From NCBI RefSeq assembly GCF_002750855.1, contig NZ_NWUC01000001.1, positions 186,001-250,000 on the forward strand: DNA of 64,000 nt, given 5' to 3'. Below, in pieces: positions 61,197 to 64,000 of the stretch (position 1 is the stretch's first letter; each line of letters starts with the position of its first letter). The translations under genes were made by a program, and so were the position numbers. The DNA is from Neopararhizobium haloflavum. Lineage in GTDB: Bacteria; Pseudomonadota; Alphaproteobacteria; Rhizobiales; Rhizobiaceae. Below the pieces are notes generated by a model. The model had not been told where the DNA came from and did no database searches. It worked only from the letters and a program-made list of their open reading frames with translations.

Positions 61197-61684
61197 TCTC
61201 CCTACTGCCTCAGAATGTCGTCAAAATAAGACTGCGGCAGGGGATTCGATCAATAACCCGATTGGGTTACAACATATTGAAAACAAACGATTAATAGACG
61301 CACTGACGTGGTCCGGAAAGATGCGAAAGGGCTGTACGGAAGGACAACCTGAAATAGCATAAGCTGTTCTATAATATAACTTTTTGGTGTGTTTTTGTGG
61401 CGTTGCAACCCGTTAGCGCAGCTGGAATTGGGCGTGGCTGGCTGTCAGAATTTCGCTCAGGCGCCCCAATTTTTAAGCTGCTTGCACCTGAGGGCGCGGT
61501 TAACGATGTCGGATGCATGCGCCAAAAATGTCACGGGATTAGGCGGTCTTAGGGCTGAAATCGGGTTCAGTCGAACGAGCCGTCGTGATCGATCCGCGAA
61601 TATCTCGCCTCAAGGATGCTCTCGACCCTGCGATTCGCTGTGCCAGATCAATGCGGACGCGAAGGTCTGTGTCAGAATGGCCCG
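61197..61684. promoter_or_regulatory. Intergenic region upstream of DUF4214 gene
   Basis: A 488-base gap with no gene I can support; the plus-strand frame at 61389-61688 has poor codon use. It is AT-rich at about 61240-61300 and 61350-61395. On the minus strand TTGTAA and TCGAAT are 17 bases apart. The spacer between them holds CCCAATCGGGTTAT (61252-61266 element), whose AACCC-N4-GGGTT core is palindromic. This would place an operator between -35 and -10 of the DUF4214 gene. Confidence 0.45.
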
Positions 61685-62128
61685 CTAGGCGGGGCGGCCG
61701 ACGATCCGGTCCATCGCGCCGATGGCGACCGCATATCCTTCCGGTCCCAGCCCGGCGATAACCGCCGTCGCGATCTTCGACACGAGCGAGTGGTGATAAA
61801 TCGCCTCGCGCCGGTGGATATTGGAAATGTGCAATTCGATGATCGGGCAGGGCGCCATCTTCAGCGCGTCCAGAATGGCGATCGACGTGAAGGTGTAGGC
61901 TGCCGGATTGATGACGATGCCGGCTGCCTTGTCGTCGATCGCGTCGTGAATGAAACCGATGATTTCATGTTCGGCGTTCGATTGACGAAAGACGATGGCG
62001 CGATCGCCGGCTGCCTCGCGGCACATCGTCTCGATATCGGCAAGCGACGTATGTCCGTAGATTTCCGGTTCGCGGGTGCCGAGCCGATTGAGGTTCGGTC
62101 CATTCAGGATGTGAAACGCAGCAGCCAT
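61685..62128 (-). CDS. aroQ: Type II 3-dehydroquinate dehydratase
   Basis: A 147-residue dodecameric-type enzyme that interconverts 3-dehydroquinate and 3-dehydroshikimate. Diagnostic parts are ILNGPNLNRLGTREPEIYG (Tyr24 is the catalytic base), INPAAYTFTSIAI and IELHISNIHRREAIYHHS. The biosynthetic copy in this bacterial group is usually next to accB-accC. Here it adjoins a TRAP transporter, 18 bases from DctM, suggesting a second, catabolic copy for quinate or shikimate. Confidence 0.93.
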   Translation of the reverse strand: MAAAFHILNGPNLNRLGTREPEIYGHTSLADIETMCREAAGDRAIVFRQSNAEHEIIGFIHDAIDDKAAGIVINPAAYTFTSIAILDALKMAPCPIIELHISNIHRREAIYHHSLVSKIATAVIAGLGPEGYAVAIGAMDRIVGRPA

Positions 62129-62146
62129 TCGAGACGCCTTTGCAAT

Positions 62147-63448
62147 TTAGCCGCCATAGCCGAAGAGGCGCGGCAGGAAGAGGACGATGCCCGGCACGAA
62201 GGTGATCACCATCAGTGCGGTGAGCATGGCGAACAGGAACGGGAGGACATCCCGCACGATCGCCCGCAACGGCGCACCGGAAATGTTGGTCATGATGAAG
62301 AGAAGCAAGCCGTAGGGCGGCGTTATGAGGCCGAGCATGATGTTGACGACGACGACGATGCCGAAATGGACCATATCGATGCCAAGCGCTTGAGCGGTTG
62401 GGATAAGGACCGGAACGATGATCAGGAGGATCGTCGTGCCTTCGAGCAGACAGCCGAGGATCAGCAGCACGATGTTGACGAGGATCAGGAAGCCGATCGG
62501 CGACAGATCGAAACTCTGCAGATAGGCGGCCAGCGCATTGGGGATGTTCTCGACCGTCACGACGTAGTTGAAGACCAGGGCGCCGGCGATCAGCATGCCG
62601 ATCGACGCTGTCGTGCGGGCACTGGCGAGAACGGAGTGGTAGATGCTGGACAGGGTAAGGTCGCGGTAGAGCAGCCCGGAAATGAGCAGCGCGTAGGCTG
62701 CAGCCACGGCAGCCGCCTCGGTCGGGGTCATGACGCCGCTGTAGATGCCGCCGAGCAGCACCACCGGCATCATCAGGGCGGGAAATGCGCGCAGCGTGAT
62801 GCGCGGCAGTTGTCGCAGCGGCACCGGCTTTTCAACCGGAAAATTGCGCTTTCGCGCCGTGTAGGCGATCAGCGCCATCTGCGCCGCGCCCATCAGCGCT
62901 CCGGGTATCATGCCGGCAAGGAAAAGGTAGCCTATCGAAGCGTCGGAAACGAGCGCGTAGATGACGACTGGAATGGAAGGGGGGATGATCGGTCCGATCA
63001 CCGAGGAGGCCGCGGTGAGGGCCGCCGCGTAGCTGGCGGGATACTTCCCGTCGCTGGTCATCATCTTCTGCATCATCTTGCCCGTGCCCGCGGCATCGGC
63101 GATCGCGGAGCCGGACATGCCGGCGAAGATGATGCTCTGCAGAACGTTGACCTGGGCAAGCCCGCCCCGAAAGCGCCCGACGATGGCGTCGCAGAAACGC
63201 AAGAGCCGTTCGGTCATGCTGCCGGAGTTCATCAACTCGGCCGCCAGGATGAAGAGCGGCACGGCGAGCAGGATGTAGCTCGTGAACATGCCGTTCAAAA
63301 GCTGTTCGGCCGCGGTCCCCATGTCGAGGCCGGCCGTGTAGAGATAAAGAATGGAGGAGGCGATCATGGCGTGACCGATCGGCAAGCCCAGCAGGCTGAG
63401 GACGACGATCGACACCACGGAGAGTGTGAAGGGGTCCGCCAGGTTCAT
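62147..63448 (-). CDS. TRAP transporter large permease (DctM-like)
   Basis: A 433-residue inner-membrane protein with about twelve spans, containing MSGSAIADAAGTGKMM and the family segment PPSIPVVIYALVSD. It couples uptake of an organic acid to a sodium or proton gradient. Its start overlaps the DctQ stop by four bases (ATGA). The DctP binding protein is presumably beyond the window edge. Confidence 0.93.
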   Translation of the reverse strand: MNLADPFTLSVVSIVVLSLLGLPIGHAMIASSILYLYTAGLDMGTAAEQLLNGMFTSYILLAVPLFILAAELMNSGSMTERLLRFCDAIVGRFRGGLAQVNVLQSIIFAGMSGSAIADAAGTGKMMQKMMTSDGKYPASYAAALTAASSVIGPIIPPSIPVVIYALVSDASIGYLFLAGMIPGALMGAAQMALIAYTARKRNFPVEKPVPLRQLPRITLRAFPALMMPVVLLGGIYSGVMTPTEAAAVAAAYALLISGLLYRDLTLSSIYHSVLASARTTASIGMLIAGALVFNYVVTVENIPNALAAYLQSFDLSPIGFLILVNIVLLILGCLLEGTTILLIIVPVLIPTAQALGIDMVHFGIVVVVNIMLGLITPPYGLLLFIMTNISGAPLRAIVRDVLPFLFAMLTALMVITFVPGIVLFLPRLFGYGG

Positions 63449-63963
63449 ACGCCGGAACTCGCCTTGGTCGGGTCGAAATCTTCCGGCTCAGGCCCGGTGA
63501 TGGCTGCCCAGAGGATCCACAGATAGCGCAGTATGATGGCGACAGCGAAGATCACGTAGATCGAGAACAGCGCATCGAAACGGATTTTCAGATAGGCTGT
63601 CGACTGGACCTTCATGAAGGTGACGTAGTCGACGACGGCAGGCAGCGAGAAGGTGTAGATCGCCAGAAGCGCAAGGGAGAAGACGACGGCCAGGATGCGG
63701 CGCGCCTTGGACGATACCGCGCCGTAGACGATGTCGAAGCGAATTTCCTCGCGTTCGGTAACGACGAATGCCGCGCCCCACAGAACCAGCCAGAGCCACA
63801 TGATGAGCGTGACTTCCGATGTCCAGCCGATCGGAAGATTGAGGACGTATCGGAAGACGATCTGCGCCATGAAGGCGAGGAACATGACGGCCAGCATCAG
63901 CGCTGCGACATTTTCCGCGCGGCGCCGCAGCCAGCCGCCGATTTTGGCAAAGCGTGTTGGCAT
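63445..63963 (-). CDS. TRAP transporter small permease (DctQ-like)
   Basis: A 172-residue inner-membrane protein with four spans. It carries VFRYVLNLPIGWTSEVTLIM, a typical DctQ segment. It pairs with DctM in the transport complex. The 37 bases from 63964 to the window end show no further gene; the binding protein gene is expected upstream on this strand. Confidence 0.92.
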   Translation of the reverse strand: MPTRFAKIGGWLRRRAENVAALMLAVMFLAFMAQIVFRYVLNLPIGWTSEVTLIMWLWLVLWGAAFVVTEREEIRFDIVYGAVSSKARRILAVVFSLALLAIYTFSLPAVVDYVTFMKVQSTAYLKIRFDALFSIYVIFAVAIILRYLWILWAAITGPEPEDFDPTKASSGV

Positions 63964-64000
63964 CGATCGTCCCTTGGCGGACCACCCGCCTGAGCTCGCT

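Noticed and set aside
60816-61229. Plus-strand frame with AEKPAVAAEKPAVA repeats opposite the DUF4214 gene
   Set aside because: It looks like a low-complexity protein, but it is the complement of the GGLLGGD-coding repeats, lacks a ribosome site and crosses the start of the real gene.
61389-61688. Plus-strand 99-codon frame in the gap before aroQ
   Set aside because: Codon use, cysteine-rich composition and lack of a ribosome site argue against a gene.

Overview
The window is a high-GC, gene-dense chromosome-like segment of an alphaproteobacterium. The best fit is the Hyphomicrobiales (Rhizobiales), possibly a salt-tolerant lineage. This rests on many ABC and TRAP uptake systems, ATGA-coupled operons, TTG and GTG starts, a glucosylglycerate osmolyte cluster, and a box-type aerobic benzoyl-CoA pathway with BoxR. 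The genus is a guess. I saw no rRNA, tRNA, CRISPR array, insertion sequence or phage gene.

Layout. (1) 1-8329: a carbohydrate ABC operon on the minus strand (binding protein, two permeases, ATPase), followed by a sugar epimerase, a Gfo/Idh/MocA oxidoreductase and a truncated 3-hydroxyisobutyrate-type dehydrogenase. A LacI-type regulator is divergent, and two matching operators flank the promoter region. (2) 8337-14506: an HGGYW alpha/beta hydrolase, a bifunctional NAD(P)HX repair enzyme, and a glucosylglycerate module (phosphatase and synthase convergent with a GH13 phosphorylase). (3) 14552-23944: an MFS carrier, an FAH-family enzyme, an oligopeptide-type ABC transporter with fused ATPases, a HAD phosphatase, a gluconokinase and an acetyltransferase. 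(4) 23929-27167: a complete pqqABCDE operon.

(5) 27336-45862: aerobic benzoate catabolism. A Liv-type ABC transporter faces a plus-strand series: benzoate-CoA ligase, alpha/beta hydrolase, BoxD-like aldehyde dehydrogenase, a DUF309 protein, BoxC, BoxB, BoxA, a thioesterase and the regulator BoxR. An enoyl-CoA hydratase and a fused hydratase/3-hydroxyacyl-CoA dehydrogenase follow. TGCA-spacer-TGCA palindromes, several with TATAAT in the core, recur before these units and are probably BoxR operators. (6) 45972-51812: a second CoA-dependent aromatic route with an aryl-CoA ligase, a standalone FAD aryl-CoA hydroxylase (salicylyl-CoA 5-hydroxylase type), a thioesterase, a gentisate dioxygenase, a GST-like protein and an IclR regulator. 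The inferred scheme is hydroxybenzoate to aryl-CoA to gentisyl-CoA to gentisate to ring cleavage.

(7) 51925-57597: an ExoD-like protein, a TerC/CBS/CorC membrane protein, a small membrane protein, and a Gtr-like glycan modification set (polytopic protein, GtrA, GtrB). (8) 57634-61684: poorly known genes around a LuxR-type regulator and a Gly/Leu/Asp-repeat DUF4214 protein that is probably exported. (9) 61685-64000: a type II dehydroquinate dehydratase next to TRAP DctM and DctQ genes, cut by the window edge.

The candidates I rate most interesting are the aryl-CoA/gentisate module beside the box pathway, with a BoxR-like palindrome in its control region, and the uncharacterised LuxR/DUF4214 locus.
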